A stretch of 46,214 bases of DNA. It comes from Synergistaceae bacterium (GTDB taxonomy: Bacteria > Synergistota > Synergistia > Synergistales > Synergistaceae). The position numbers and the translations under genes were made by a program. Under the pieces are notes generated by a model. That model searched no databases. It saw only the letters and a list, made by a program, of their open reading frames with translations, and had not been told where the DNA came from. The stretch lies in contig JAIRNC010000078.1 in the NCBI GenBank assembly GCA_031258255.1, forward strand, positions 1 through 46,214, given 5' to 3'. Of this stretch, positions 32,901 to 42,140 are shown one piece after another; position 1 is the first letter of the stretch; each line of letters begins with the position of its first letter.

Positions 32901-35230
32901 TGTCCGCCCTTCTCCAACAGCGCCAGGCTGAAGACCTCAGAAACGTTCGACACGTAGTGGAACGTCATGTCCTGCCTCGCCCACTCAGCCAGCTCGTCAA
33001 CGTCCACGACGTTGTCCTTGGGGAAGATGACCGTCTTGATCCCGTTCCGCTTCGCCGCGAGCGCCTTCTCGCGGACGCCGCCTATGGGCAGCACGGTACC
33101 CAGCAGCGTGATCTCCCCCGTCATGGCGATGCTGGAGCTGACGGGGCGCTCCGTGAGGGCTGACAGCATGGAAAGCGCGAGCGTCACGCCGGCGGACGGG
33201 CCGTCCTTCGGTATAGCCCCCTCAGGGACGTGGACGTGAATGTCGGTCTTGTCCCACTTTATCGCGCCCAGGTTGTACTGCGACGCGCGATAGCGTAGGT
33301 AACCCAGCGCCGCCTGGGCTGACTCCTGCATGATATCACCCAGGTTGCCGGTGAACATGACCTTGCCGGAACCCTTCATGGCGGCAGTCTCTATCACGAG
33401 GACGTCGCCGCCTGTCTCCGTCCAGGCCAGGCCCAGCGCCGCCCCGACAGAATCCCTCCCAGGCAGCCTCGTGTCGTGCAGCTTGGGGGCGCCCAGGAAT
33501 TTCTTGACCATGGGCATAGTGAGCGAGACGCGGCGCAGGGGCTTCTTCCCCTCCTCGGACTCGTTCACGATCTTGGCCGCCACCTTCCTGGCGACCTTCG
33601 AGAGCTGGCGGTCGAGGCCCCTCACGCCGGCCTCCCTCGTGTACTCCGTTATGATCTTGCTCATAGTCCTATCAGCGATGCCCACGTTGTACCGTTCCAG
33701 CCCGTTTTCCCGGAGCACCCTGGGCCACAGGTGGCGGGTGGCTATGTGGAGCTTCTCCTCCGCCACGTAACCAGGGATCGAGATCAGCTCCATCCTGTCC
33801 AAGAGCGGCCTGGGGATGCTGTGGGTGACGTTGGCGGTGGTCACGAACATCACCTGGCTCAGGTCGAATGGCACCTCAAGGAAATGATCCGTAAAGCCCT
33901 TGTTCTGCTCAGGGTCCAGCGTTTCCAAGAGCGCCGAAGACGGGTCCCCGCGGAAATCCGTCCCTACCTTGTCTATCTCGTCCATCAGCATGACGGGGTT
34001 CATGACCCCGGCCTGCTTCATCTTCTGTATGATGCGGCCCGGGAGCGCGCCGATGTAGGTCCGCCGGTGTCCCCTTATCTCCGCCTCGTCCCTTATGCCG
34101 CCCAGGGAGAAGTTCACGAACTTCCTGCCCAGAGCGCGCGCTATGGACTTGCCGAGGGACGTCTTGCCGACGCCGGGCGGCCCCACGAAACAGAGGACCT
34201 GTCCCCTGCCAGCGCCCTTGCCGCTCAGCCGCTCGACGGCCAAAAACTCCAGGATGCGCTCCTTTACCTCGTCGAGGCCGTAGTGATCCTCGTCCAGCAC
34301 CCGTCTCGCAAGCCCTATGTCTATGCTGTCCGCCGTCTTTTTCTTCCACGGCAGGTCGGAGAGCCACTCTATGTACGTCCGCGAGACGGTCGCCTCCGCG
34401 GACATCTGGGGCATCTTGGAGAGCCTGTCCAGCTCCGCGGTCGCCTTCCTCGCCACTTCCTTCGGCATCTTGGCGCGCTTTATCCGCCGCAGCAGCTCCT
34501 CGTATTCCGACACGTCCTCCGGCTGCCCGAGCTCCGCCTGTATCGCCTTAAGCTGCTCCTTGAGGTAGTACTCCTTGTTGTTGCGCTCCATCTCGCGGCG
34601 GACTTTGTCGTGTATGGAGTGCTCCATCTCCAGCAGCTCCGTCTCGCGCACGAGCAAGCGGAGGAGCCTGTCCATGCGGTCCTCCGGGTTCAGCAGCTCC
34701 AGCAGGCCCTGCTTTTCGCTGATCTTCACCTGAATGTGTGACGCCACGATGTCCGCGAACAGGAACGGATCCTCCACGGACGAGAGCGAGAAGGCTATCT
34801 CGATAGGGAGCTTCGGGTGAAGGTTCACGTATCGCTCGAACTGCTCCAAGACGGCCCGCCTCAGCGGTTCCGCGCCAGGGGAGAGGTCTCCGTCGTACTG
34901 CATCTGTATGATATCGGCGGAGAGATACTCGCCAGCCGAAACGTAGCTCTGCACGAGCGCGCGGGACACGCCCTCTATCAGCACCTTCGTGGAGCCGTCA
35001 GGGATGCGCACCATCTGTATCACCTGGCAGAGCGTCCCGACATCATACAGATCGGACGGTGCCGGCTCATCAGCGGCGTTGTCCCGCTGCGCCACCACGA
35101 GGAGGTTCTTGTCCGTCAGGGAAGCCTCCTCGACGCTCTTCAAGGAGCGCGGCCTGCCCACGAAGAGCGGCGCTATGACACCCGGGAATATTACGACGTC
35201 GCGGATCGGCAGCACCGGGACTAGCGGCAT
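32897..35230 (-). CDS. lon: ATP-dependent protease La (Lon)
   Basis: The 777-residue AAA+ serine protease degrades damaged and regulatory proteins. It has an N-terminal substrate domain ([16 protein letters not shown]), Walker A GPPGVGKTS, Walker B MDEIDK, and a protease domain with catalytic Ser in PKDGPSAGVTL and Lys in GGVREKALAAKR. The ATG at 35230 shares a base with the clpX stop (TGATG); the frame to 35566 lies inside clpX. The size is normal for LonA. Confidence 0.97.
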   Translation of the reverse strand: MPLVPVLPIRDVVIFPGVIAPLFVGRPRSLKSVEEASLTDKNLLVVAQRDNAADEPAPSDLYDVGTLCQVIQMVRIPDGSTKVLIEGVSRALVQSYVSAGEYLSADIIQMQYDGDLSPGAEPLRRAVLEQFERYVNLHPKLPIEIAFSLSSVEDPFLFADIVASHIQVKISEKQGLLELLNPEDRMDRLLRLLVRETELLEMEHSIHDKVRREMERNNKEYYLKEQLKAIQAELGQPEDVSEYEELLRRIKRAKMPKEVARKATAELDRLSKMPQMSAEATVSRTYIEWLSDLPWKKKTADSIDIGLARRVLDEDHYGLDEVKERILEFLAVERLSGKGAGRGQVLCFVGPPGVGKTSLGKSIARALGRKFVNFSLGGIRDEAEIRGHRRTYIGALPGRIIQKMKQAGVMNPVMLMDEIDKVGTDFRGDPSSALLETLDPEQNKGFTDHFLEVPFDLSQVMFVTTANVTHSIPRPLLDRMELISIPGYVAEEKLHIATRHLWPRVLRENGLERYNVGIADRTMSKIITEYTREAGVRGLDRQLSKVARKVAAKIVNESEEGKKPLRRVSLTMPMVKKFLGAPKLHDTRLPGRDSVGAALGLAWTETGGDVLVIETAAMKGSGKVMFTGNLGDIMQESAQAALGYLRYRASQYNLGAIKWDKTDIHVHVPEGAIPKDGPSAGVTLALSMLSALTERPVSSSIAMTGEITLLGTVLPIGGVREKALAAKRNGIKTVIFPKDNVVDVDELAEWARQDMTFHYVSNVSEVFSLALLEKGGH

Positions 35231-36519
35231 CAAGCGACCTCCCGCGAGTGCCTTTCCGTCAAAAGCGGCTCGCCCGTCCCTCTCACGAAGTCCTCGGTGA
35301 TGGTGATCTTTTCGGTCTTGCCGGCCTTGACCGGCAGGTCGAACATGAGGTCGATCATAGAGGTCTCCATCACGCTGCGCAAGCCGCGCGCCCCCGTCTT
35401 CTGCTTGAGGGTCAGCTCGGCTATCGCGTTTATGGCCCCCTCCGTGAAGTCGAGTTCGACGCCCTCTATCGAGAATATTTTCTTGTACTGCTTTAAGAGC
35501 GCGTTCTTCGGCTCCTGGAGTATGCGCACCAGCGTAGCGTGATCCAGGGCGTCCATCGGCACGCACACGGGCAGCCTTCCGACGAACTCTGGGATGAAAC
35601 CGTATGACGTGAGGTCGGTCGGCTGGATCTCTTTAAGGATGGAGTTTCCGGCCTCGGACATGTTGCTGATGATCTCCCCTTCGAAGCCGATGGTCTTCTT
35701 GTTGACCCTGCGGGCGATTATGCCCTCCAAGCCGTCGAAGGCGCCGCCGCATATGAAGAGTATGTTCTTAGTGTCGATCTGGACAAAGTCCTGGTTGGGG
35801 TGCTTCCTCCCGCCCTTGGGCGGCACGTTCGACACGGTACCCTCCAGTATGCGCAAGAGCGCCTGTTGGACGCCCTCGCCGGAGACGTCCCTCGTGATGG
35901 ACTGTGACTCGGACTTGCGGGATATCTTGTCTATCTCGTCCACGTAAATGATCCCGTGCTCTGCGGCCTTCGGGTCGTAGTCGGCGGCCTGGAGCAGCCG
36001 CACCAGGATATTCTCCACGTCCTCGCCCACGTAGCCAGCCTCGGTGAGCGTCGTGGCGTCTGCCATGGCGAAGGGCACCTTGAGGAAATTAGCCAAGCTC
36101 TGCGCCAAGAGCGTCTTGCCGCACCCAGTGGGGCCTAAGAGGAGTATGTTGCTCTTTGGCAGCTCCACCTCGTCCTTCGCGCCGCTCATGGCGGCCCTTA
36201 TCCGTTGGTAGTGGTTGTACACCGCGACGGAGAGTACTCTTTTGGCCCTGTCCTGCCCGACGACGTACCTGTCCAGGTAGTCCTTTATCTCGCCTGGATT
36301 CGGGAGCTTCTCCCTGGCTGCCGGGACGGCGCCCCCTAGAAAGGGCGCCAGGTCCGACTCGTTCTTTATTATGATGTTGCAGAGCTGTACGCAATCAGTG
36401 CAGATATAGGCGCTCGACCCGGCGATGAGCTTCGGCACCTCGTCCTGGCTCTTCCCGCAGAATGAACACCGTACCTTTTTCCTGCCGCGTCCGTCCCCGT
36501 CTTTCTCGTATGGAAACAT
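35230..36519 (-). CDS. clpX: ATP-dependent Clp protease ATP-binding subunit ClpX
   Basis: The 429-residue unfoldase has a zinc-binding domain (C18, C21, C40, C43), Walker A GPTGCGKT, Walker B VDEIDK, and the ClpP-docking loop motif IGF in TIGFEGE. The ATG at 36519 has the strong site AGAGGTGATC. It follows clpP by about 100 bases and is coupled to lon. Confidence 0.97.
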   Translation of the reverse strand: MFPYEKDGDGRGRKKVRCSFCGKSQDEVPKLIAGSSAYICTDCVQLCNIIIKNESDLAPFLGGAVPAAREKLPNPGEIKDYLDRYVVGQDRAKRVLSVAVYNHYQRIRAAMSGAKDEVELPKSNILLLGPTGCGKTLLAQSLANFLKVPFAMADATTLTEAGYVGEDVENILVRLLQAADYDPKAAEHGIIYVDEIDKISRKSESQSITRDVSGEGVQQALLRILEGTVSNVPPKGGRKHPNQDFVQIDTKNILFICGGAFDGLEGIIARRVNKKTIGFEGEIISNMSEAGNSILKEIQPTDLTSYGFIPEFVGRLPVCVPMDALDHATLVRILQEPKNALLKQYKKIFSIEGVELDFTEGAINAIAELTLKQKTGARGLRSVMETSMIDLMFDLPVKAGKTEKITITEDFVRGTGEPLLTERHSREVA

Positions 36520-36620
36520 TTTCAGATCACCTCTTTAATAAGCGCCCCGCAAGGGAGCGAAAACCTGGCCTGCCGCGAGAGGGCAGCCAGACGCCGCTTT
36601 GCAGGCCGCGCGCGCGCAGG

Positions 36621-37235
36621 TCAACGCTTTTCTATTACCCTGTCGACGAGCCCGTACTCTACCGCTTCGGCCCCGGACATGAAAAAGTCCCTGTCCGTGT
36701 CCCTCTCGATCCGATCGAGAGGCTGGCCGGTGTGGCCGGCCAATATGCCGTTGATTATCTTCCTCGTGCGGATGATCTCGTCGGCCTGTATCTTGATGTC
36801 CACCGCCTGGCCGCGCGCGCCGCCGTGAGGCTGGTGGATCATGATCCTCGCGTTCGGGAGGGATATGCGCTTGCCCTTGTCGCCGCCCGCCAGCAGCACA
36901 GCGGCCATGCTCGCCGCCTGTCCGGTGCAGATCGTGGAGACAGGGCACTTGATGTAACGCATCGTGTCGTAAATGGCGAGGCCGGCCGTTATCACGCCGC
37001 CAGGGCTGTTGATGTAAAGGAACACGTCCTTGTCGGGGTCCTCGCTCTCCAGGAAGAGAAGCTGCGCCACGACCAGGTTGGCCATCCCGTCCTCTATCTC
37101 CTGCCCGATAAATATGATACGGTCCCTGAGGAGCCTGCTGTAGATGTCGTAAGAGCGCTCTCCCCTGCCAGTTTGCTCGACTACGATGGGAACCATATAC
37201 GACGCTGGTTGAATGATATCCTCTGAGTATGACAT
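36621..37235 (-). CDS. clpP: ATP-dependent Clp protease proteolytic subunit
   Basis: The 204-residue serine protease forms the ClpP double heptamer. The catalytic triad is S109 (TGQAASM), H134 (MIHQP) and D183 (RDTDRD), with the expected 25- and 49-residue spacing. A short N-terminal propeptide is likely (the mature protein would begin near [19 protein letters not shown]). It is 24 bases after tig and precedes clpX. Confidence 0.97.
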   Translation of the reverse strand: MSYSEDIIQPASYMVPIVVEQTGRGERSYDIYSRLLRDRIIFIGQEIEDGMANLVVAQLLFLESEDPDKDVFLYINSPGGVITAGLAIYDTMRYIKCPVSTICTGQAASMAAVLLAGGDKGKRISLPNARIMIHQPHGGARGQAVDIKIQADEIIRTRKIINGILAGHTGQPLDRIERDTDRDFFMSGAEAVEYGLVDRVIEKR

Positions 37236-37259
37236 AATTACGCTCCGTCTGTTAAATTT

Positions 37260-38645
37260 TTACTCGCTCGCCCCGGGGGTTTCCCCCTCGGCAGGAAGCG
37301 CGTCTTTTGATTCTTCCGTCTCTTTTTCGGCGGGCACCTCTGTCACCGATACCTTCTGGGCCAGGAAGTCAATCGTGTTGCGCGTCCTCACCCTCATCGC
37401 CAGAGATGAAAATTCGTCCTTGTCCTTGCTGAGGACGTCCGCCAGCTGCTGCGGGTTGACCTTGGCCGCTGTCGCCATCCGTATGATCTCGACGTTCAGG
37501 TCGTCAGATGTGAAGCTGATCTGCTCTCGCTCTGCCAGCGCGTCCAGGACGAGCGTGTTGCGGACGACCTCGACCGCTCTCTCCCTAAGCTTCGCATCGT
37601 ACTCGGAGGCGCTGAGGTTGTTCTTAGACAGGTACTCGTCGAGGGACAGGCCTAGGTCGCGCCGAATCCTCCCGTCCTGGTCCTTCCTCATCGCGTCGTG
37701 CTGGCGGTCGACCATCGTATCGGGTACGTCCACCTCGGCAGCCTCTGCGAGGGCCTTTACGGCGGATTCGCGCAGAGTGGCCTCGGAGCGCGAGCGCGCC
37801 GTCTCCTCAAGCTGCTTCCTCACCTCTGACTTGACCTCGTCGACCGTATTGTATCTGCCCTTCGTGATTAGAGCGATGTTCTCGTCTGTCGCCTCGGGGA
37901 CGACCCTCTTCATGATCTGCAGGATCTCCATGTCGTAACGGACGACGATACCGGCCATGCGGGCGTCTGGGTAGTCGTCCTCCAGCTTTATGTCGAAGGT
38001 GAACTCCTCCGCGAGCCTTTTGCCCACGATATTGTCCGCTATGTCCTCGCGGATGTTGTCCAGGTCCATCACGTTCTTCTTCTCAGCCTCTATGAGCGTT
38101 GCCTCCCCGTCGTCGCTCACGGAGTATGCGGTGTACTGGGTCTCCACCACATCATCTGGTGCCGCGGGCCGATCCTCGTCTATGGGTTCGTAACGCGCGT
38201 TCGCCTCCAGGATCTGGTTCAATCCCTCGTCCACCTGCTCGTCGCTGGTCTCGTAGATCGTCTTCGTGGCCTGCAGGGAAGCGAGATCCGGCAGCGTGAC
38301 CTCCGGGCGCACCTCGAAGGTAAACTCCGCTGAAAAGGGATTCCCCTCCTCGAGAGCGTCTGCCTTCAGATTCGGCCTGGCCACTAAGTCTAGCTGGTAC
38401 TCGGAGACTATGTCGTCCATGGCCTCCCGGACGATCCGCTCGGCCGTCTCGGAATATATCCTGTCCCTCCCGAAGTAGAGCTCCAGCACCTTCCTAGGAA
38501 CATGTCCCTTTCTGAAACCCTTGATGCTCACCTGTGAAGACAGATCCCGAATGGTCTGCCCTACTGCCTTTTTTATTTCATCTGCCCCGTACTCGGCTTT
38601 TACGGCGATGACGTTCCGCTCCTGAGAGAGTATCTCAGTCTTCAA
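37260..38645 (-). CDS. tig: Trigger factor
   Basis: The 461-residue ribosome-bound chaperone and prolyl isomerase has the ribosome-binding signature GFRKGHVPRKV near residue 43. A central FKBP-type domain (about 150-250) and a helical C-terminal arm follow. The C-terminus is acidic with a Glu/Ser/Pro-rich tail (EKETEESKDALPAEGE). The ATG has AAGGAG ahead. It heads the tig-clpP-clpX-lon run. Confidence 0.96.
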   Translation of the reverse strand: MKTEILSQERNVIAVKAEYGADEIKKAVGQTIRDLSSQVSIKGFRKGHVPRKVLELYFGRDRIYSETAERIVREAMDDIVSEYQLDLVARPNLKADALEEGNPFSAEFTFEVRPEVTLPDLASLQATKTIYETSDEQVDEGLNQILEANARYEPIDEDRPAAPDDVVETQYTAYSVSDDGEATLIEAEKKNVMDLDNIREDIADNIVGKRLAEEFTFDIKLEDDYPDARMAGIVVRYDMEILQIMKRVVPEATDENIALITKGRYNTVDEVKSEVRKQLEETARSRSEATLRESAVKALAEAAEVDVPDTMVDRQHDAMRKDQDGRIRRDLGLSLDEYLSKNNLSASEYDAKLRERAVEVVRNTLVLDALAEREQISFTSDDLNVEIIRMATAAKVNPQQLADVLSKDKDEFSSLAMRVRTRNTIDFLAQKVSVTEVPAEKETEESKDALPAEGETPGASE

Positions 38646-38694
38646 ATGCTACAACTCCTTCCGGGATATCCCTATTCACATGTCTAACCGCACG

Positions 38695-38700
38695 ATTGTA
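38695..38700 (-). promoter_or_regulatory. tig: Extended -10 promoter element for tig
   Basis: On the minus strand TGG-TACAAT (plus 38695-38700 for TACAAT) matches the extended -10 pattern TGnTATAAT; no good -35 element is present. Leader would be about 45 bases. Confidence 0.4.
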
Positions 38701-38773
38701 CCATAAAGTGTCTATTTTCTGACGAGAAACGGCATCATCGTACAATTTTTTTAAAAATCGGTGGGGTTTGCGG

Positions 38774-38802
38774 AAAGCCGGGGGGCCGTCGGAACCCCCG
38801 GC
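38774..38802 (-). terminator. GC-rich hairpin after the 38809-39117 gene
   Basis: On the minus strand GCCGGGGG (plus 38795-38802) pairs with CCCCCGGC (plus 38777-38784); only three Ts follow, so the termination is weaker than at other sites here. Confidence 0.55.
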
Positions 38803-38808
38803 CCAAAA

Positions 38809-39117
38809 TCATACGAGCCAGCTATTTACGCTGGTGTTGGCGGTCCTCCTGTCCCAGTCGGAGAAAACCATCTTCGTGTACTCATAAGAGCGGTTCGCGA
38901 TCAGGTAGGTAAAGGAGACGGGCATGTCGCCCAGCCAGCCCTCCACCTGCCTGAACTGGTAGATCGTATCCATATGGCTGTAGCCGGGAACCGTGACATA
39001 TGCCCTGGACTGCGGCGATTTCGGGGGGAGAAACTCGCGATCCACACCGTAAATGTAAGCCGATTGATGGGCTGCGTCCTGAGCTGCCCCTGCCTTCGAA
39101 ACAGAATGAATATTCAT
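38809..39117 (-). CDS. Small protein of 102 residues, unrecognised
   Basis: I do not recognise this family. The protein is hydrophilic with an aromatic core (VTVPGYSHMDTIYQF, WLGDMPVSFTYLI, YEYTKMVFSDW), a distinctive Asp/Trp/Arg cluster (DWDRRT) and no signal or membrane segment. The ATG at 39117 has GGGGTGG ahead, and a hairpin follows the stop, supporting a real gene. The opposite-strand frame through the same bases lacks both. It lies between the tig operon and the divergent cheR. Confidence 0.65.
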   Translation of the reverse strand: MNIHSVSKAGAAQDAAHQSAYIYGVDREFLPPKSPQSRAYVTVPGYSHMDTIYQFRQVEGWLGDMPVSFTYLIANRSYEYTKMVFSDWDRRTANTSVNSWLV

Positions 39118-39213
39118 CCGTCACCACCCCATTCGTCCCTTGCCTATAACGTTAATATCGGCACACGACAACCAACTCTTGGGTACCCTGCGGAGGACAA
39201 AACTTTCCTCACT

Positions 39214-39219
39214 TATAAT
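39214..39219 (+). promoter_or_regulatory. cheR: Consensus -10 element upstream of cheR
   Basis: TATAAT lies 126 bases ahead of the cheR start codon. No convincing -35 partner is seen, and no chemotaxis-type sigma-28 motif was recognised. Confidence 0.3.
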
Positions 39220-39344
39220 AATCTGAAAAGCAAATTTTGTCCATCGGAAGCGCGCGAAACCGTCAAAGCCGCTATCATTAAAACACGTAATGAGCTAGAA
39301 TACCACGAGCGGGCGCAAAATATCAGGCGATGGGGGGTTTCGTG

Positions 39345-40160
39345 ATGACGCTCCAAGATTCAGCGATTTATCCGGCGCCGCCGGAATACAAGACGTTCAA
39401 GAAAAAGATACAGGGGCTCACGGGCATCGACCTCGACGCCTACAAGTACCAGATACACCGCAGGATTCACATGCTGATGCAGCGGTGGGGGGCCAAGACC
39501 TACGACGATTACTTCAGGACGATAGAGACGAACCCGGAGAAACTGCGCGAGTTCCTCGACTACCTCACGATCAACGTCACGGAGTTTTTCAGAAACGCCA
39601 ACAGGTGGTGGGAGCTCAGGGACAACATCATACCGCAGATGTACAAGGAGCTGGGGCACCAGAGGATAAAGCTGTGGAGCGCTGGGTGTTCATCCGGGGA
39701 AGAGCCGTACTCGCTCGCCATCCTCTCGATTGAGGCGAAGGTAGCCACGCCGCAGCCGGTGCTAGCCGCCGACATAGACCAAGGCGTCCTCGCCAAGGCG
39801 CAAGAGGGCGTGTACCAGAAGAGGCAGATAGAGAACACGCCGAAGGAGTGGGTCGCGAGGTACTTCAACGACCTGGGCGGCGGCAACGTTCAGGTGAAGA
39901 AGGATGTCAAGGACAGGGTCAAGTTCAAGCACATGAACCTCATCAAAGACCGCTTCGAATCCGGCTTCGACCTCATACTCTGCCGCAACGTGGTGATCTA
40001 CTTCGGCCCGGAGACGAAGGCGATCCTCTATAAAAAGTTCTTCGACTCGCTGCGTCCGGGAGGCTACCTGATGACCGGCGCGACGGAGCAGATATTCGAG
40101 CACAAACAGATTGGCTTCGAGTCCGCCGGCCCCTTCCTGTACAGGAAGCCCAAGAAATAA
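39345..40160 (+). CDS. cheR: Protein-glutamate methyltransferase CheR
   Basis: The 271-residue S-adenosylmethionine-dependent enzyme methylates receptor glutamates. It has the N-terminal alpha domain (IHRRIHMLMQRWG, LTINVTEFFRN) and SAM motifs LWSAGCSSGEEPYSLAI, AADID and LILCRNVVIYF. The ATG at 39345 has GGGGGG ahead. No other chemotaxis gene is in the window, so it may serve a receptor cluster elsewhere or a non-motility methylation pathway. Confidence 0.93.
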   Translation: MTLQDSAIYPAPPEYKTFKKKIQGLTGIDLDAYKYQIHRRIHMLMQRWGAKTYDDYFRTIETNPEKLREFLDYLTINVTEFFRNANRWWELRDNIIPQMYKELGHQRIKLWSAGCSSGEEPYSLAILSIEAKVATPQPVLAADIDQGVLAKAQEGVYQKRQIENTPKEWVARYFNDLGGGNVQVKKDVKDRVKFKHMNLIKDRFESGFDLILCRNVVIYFGPETKAILYKKFFDSLRPGGYLMTGATEQIFEHKQIGFESAGPFLYRKPKK

Positions 40161-40254
40161 ACCCAGCGACGGGCCGGGCTAAATCACGCTTAACGTGGCT
40201 GAACGGTCGCGCGTGGCGGTCTTTGCGTTTCGCCTTCGCCCCGACGACTGACTG

Positions 40255-41379
40255 CTAATTGCCGGAGCCCCGCAGGAAGTCCCCCGCTGGGATGTCGGTC
40301 CAGTCCGTGAGATCGGGTACTTTGAGGGAGAGCGACATCGAGCCGGGGATCGCTATTATCTGGTAGACCGTGTTGTCGGTCGTCGCGCCGAGATCCTTCA
40401 GCCGCGTGTCCAGGATTTTTTTCATCCGGGCTACGTCAATGCTCCCCTTGAAGTGTTCTGCCAGGTTCAGCAGGTTCTGCCTGCGGCTGCGGGTCCAGGA
40501 AAATTTGGCGTCGTCCGGGCGGGGCAGCCCCCACGACGGCTCCGTGAAGTGGTTGGTCGCCACCATTAGGCCCGGGCGCTTCACGGAGAGGCGTCTCTTC
40601 ACGTCGAAGACCGGCCACTCGAAGCAGCGCGAGGTCTGGTCGTCGGCTGTCCCTATCACGTAGGCGAAGTTCGAGCGCGTAGACTGGAAGAAGCTCTCCA
40701 ACTGATCCAGGTCAGGCGAGTCCAGGAGGAACATGAAAAGCTCGGCTATCGCGGGAACCCTGTTGTGGTACTGGAGCGCGCCGCCGGACGGCTCACCGTT
40801 ATTCAGCGCGAGGAATATCCCCCGCTCGTTTATCCCCGTAGTCATGTAGGCGCAGCCCGGATAGCCTATCGTGGCCACAGCGAGCGATCCGTCGCACGGA
40901 TGGTATACCGTGACCAGCAGGTTTCGCCCCAGTTCGCGGAACCAGGGGAAGTAGTCGTAGTTGCGCCCGTATACCAGCGGCCCCGACGAGTATTCGCCCC
41001 ACACGGCTATGCCTGTGCAGCCCGCCTGCGTCATGCGGCCGCCCCATATCTCATCGGCGACCTCGACTTCGACGGCATTGAGCAGGAGGTGCTGGCTGAA
41101 ATCCAGCCCGGAGGTCTCTGACATCCCGGACAAAAGCTCCCTGAGCCTGTGGGGGTAGTTAGCGTAGAATCCTTTTGCCACCGCGTCGGCAGCGTCTTTG
41201 CCCTTGCCGCCCGGTTGCAGCAGCTTATCCTCTATAGCCGCCTTATAAGTCTCCTTTATCTGCCGGGAGGCGAGCGCGCCGTACTGCCGGCCCATCCCGC
41301 GCCACGTCCCGTAAAGGCTCAAAACCGTAAAACCGCCGAAATGCGCCACCCTGCCCGCATCTATATCATCAATGGCCAT
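40255..41379 (-). CDS. C45-type acyltransferase/amidase (penicillin acyltransferase-like)
   Basis: The 374-residue protein belongs to the Ntn-hydrolase C45 family. The auto-cleavage site and nucleophile are expected at C121 in QAGCTGIAVWG, and GRNYDYF (138-144) follows as in the acyl-CoA:6-aminopenicillanic acid acyltransferase family. Many bacterial members act on acyl-amino-acids or bile-salt-like conjugates; the true substrate is unknown. The ATG at 41379 is chosen because GGAGG lies 8 bases ahead; the ATG at 41394 itself forms part of that ribosome site. Confidence 0.82.
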   Translation of the reverse strand: MAIDDIDAGRVAHFGGFTVLSLYGTWRGMGRQYGALASRQIKETYKAAIEDKLLQPGGKGKDAADAVAKGFYANYPHRLRELLSGMSETSGLDFSQHLLLNAVEVEVADEIWGGRMTQAGCTGIAVWGEYSSGPLVYGRNYDYFPWFRELGRNLLVTVYHPCDGSLAVATIGYPGCAYMTTGINERGIFLALNNGEPSGGALQYHNRVPAIAELFMFLLDSPDLDQLESFFQSTRSNFAYVIGTADDQTSRCFEWPVFDVKRRLSVKRPGLMVATNHFTEPSWGLPRPDDAKFSWTRSRRQNLLNLAEHFKGSIDVARMKKILDTRLKDLGATTDNTVYQIIAIPGSMSLSLKVPDLTDWTDIPAGDFLRGSGN

Positions 41380-41485
41380 CCGCTCCACCTCCATGTATAA
41401 TTATAACTTACATCGCCGCATTTTTCGCGCTTTTGGTCACCTAGCGCGGACGACGCGCGATCAAGCCTGCACAGCGAGGGATCAC

Positions 41486-42136
41486 ATGACACAGGATATA
41501 ATCGACAAACTCTGGAAATACGCTGATCTGCTTGGGGAGGCTAACAAAAGTGCCCGCCTCACTGGCCCGTCTGACGCCGAGACGCTTTTTAACGAACACA
41601 TCGCCGACGCGCTCGCAGGCCTCCCCTATCTGCCTGAGGGGTGTTCCTTCGTGGACATAGGCACTGGCGGCGGGCTGCCCGGCCTGGTCTGGTGCATAAG
41701 CCGCCCGGACACGCGAGGCGTGCTGCTGGACAGCATAGGAAAGAAGATAGCCCTCTTATCAGGGATAGCGGACGAGCTGGGGTGCAAGAACGCGACGCCG
41801 GTATGCATGAGATCCGAGGACTTCGCCCGGGGGCACCGGGAGGCATTCGGCGCCGCGGTCGCGCGCGCGGTGGCTCACGCGCGGGTCTTGGCGGAATACA
41901 TGTCCCCGCTGGTCGCCCCGGGCGGGCTGCTCATAGCCTTCAAGGGCGCTGACGTAACTCAAGAACTCTATGCCGCGCAGCCCTGGGAAGCGCTGGGGCT
42001 CTCGGAGCCTGAGACGTACCCCTATTCCGTAGCCAACAAGGAGCGCACCATCGTCGTGTGGGAGAAGACCCGCAAATGCCCGGCGCGATATCCCCGCAAA
42101 CCAGGAGACGCCCTAAAAAACCCCTGGCCGCGATAA
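41486..42136 (+). CDS. rsmG: 16S rRNA (guanine(527)-N7)-methyltransferase RsmG
   Basis: The 216-residue enzyme has the SAM-binding motif FVDIGTGGGLPG, SIGKKIALL, and the conserved end RYPRKPGDALKNPW. The ATG at 41486 has GAGGG ahead; the open frame from 41372 has no ribosome site at its start. The C45 gene is divergent upstream and the patatin gene is convergent, 4 bases after the stop. Confidence 0.95.
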   Translation: MTQDIIDKLWKYADLLGEANKSARLTGPSDAETLFNEHIADALAGLPYLPEGCSFVDIGTGGGLPGLVWCISRPDTRGVLLDSIGKKIALLSGIADELGCKNATPVCMRSEDFARGHREAFGAAVARAVAHARVLAEYMSPLVAPGGLLIAFKGADVTQELYAAQPWEALGLSEPETYPYSVANKERTIVVWEKTRKCPARYPRKPGDALKNPWPR

Positions 42137-42140
42137 GGAA

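Noticed and set aside
33476-34741. 421-codon plus-strand frame antisense to lon
   Set aside because: Same codon-bias shadow; lon motifs on the opposite strand are unambiguous.
38761-39345. 194-codon plus-strand frame over the small minus-strand gene
   Set aside because: It lacks a ribosome site and protein-like composition; the 102-residue minus-strand gene has both and a terminator.
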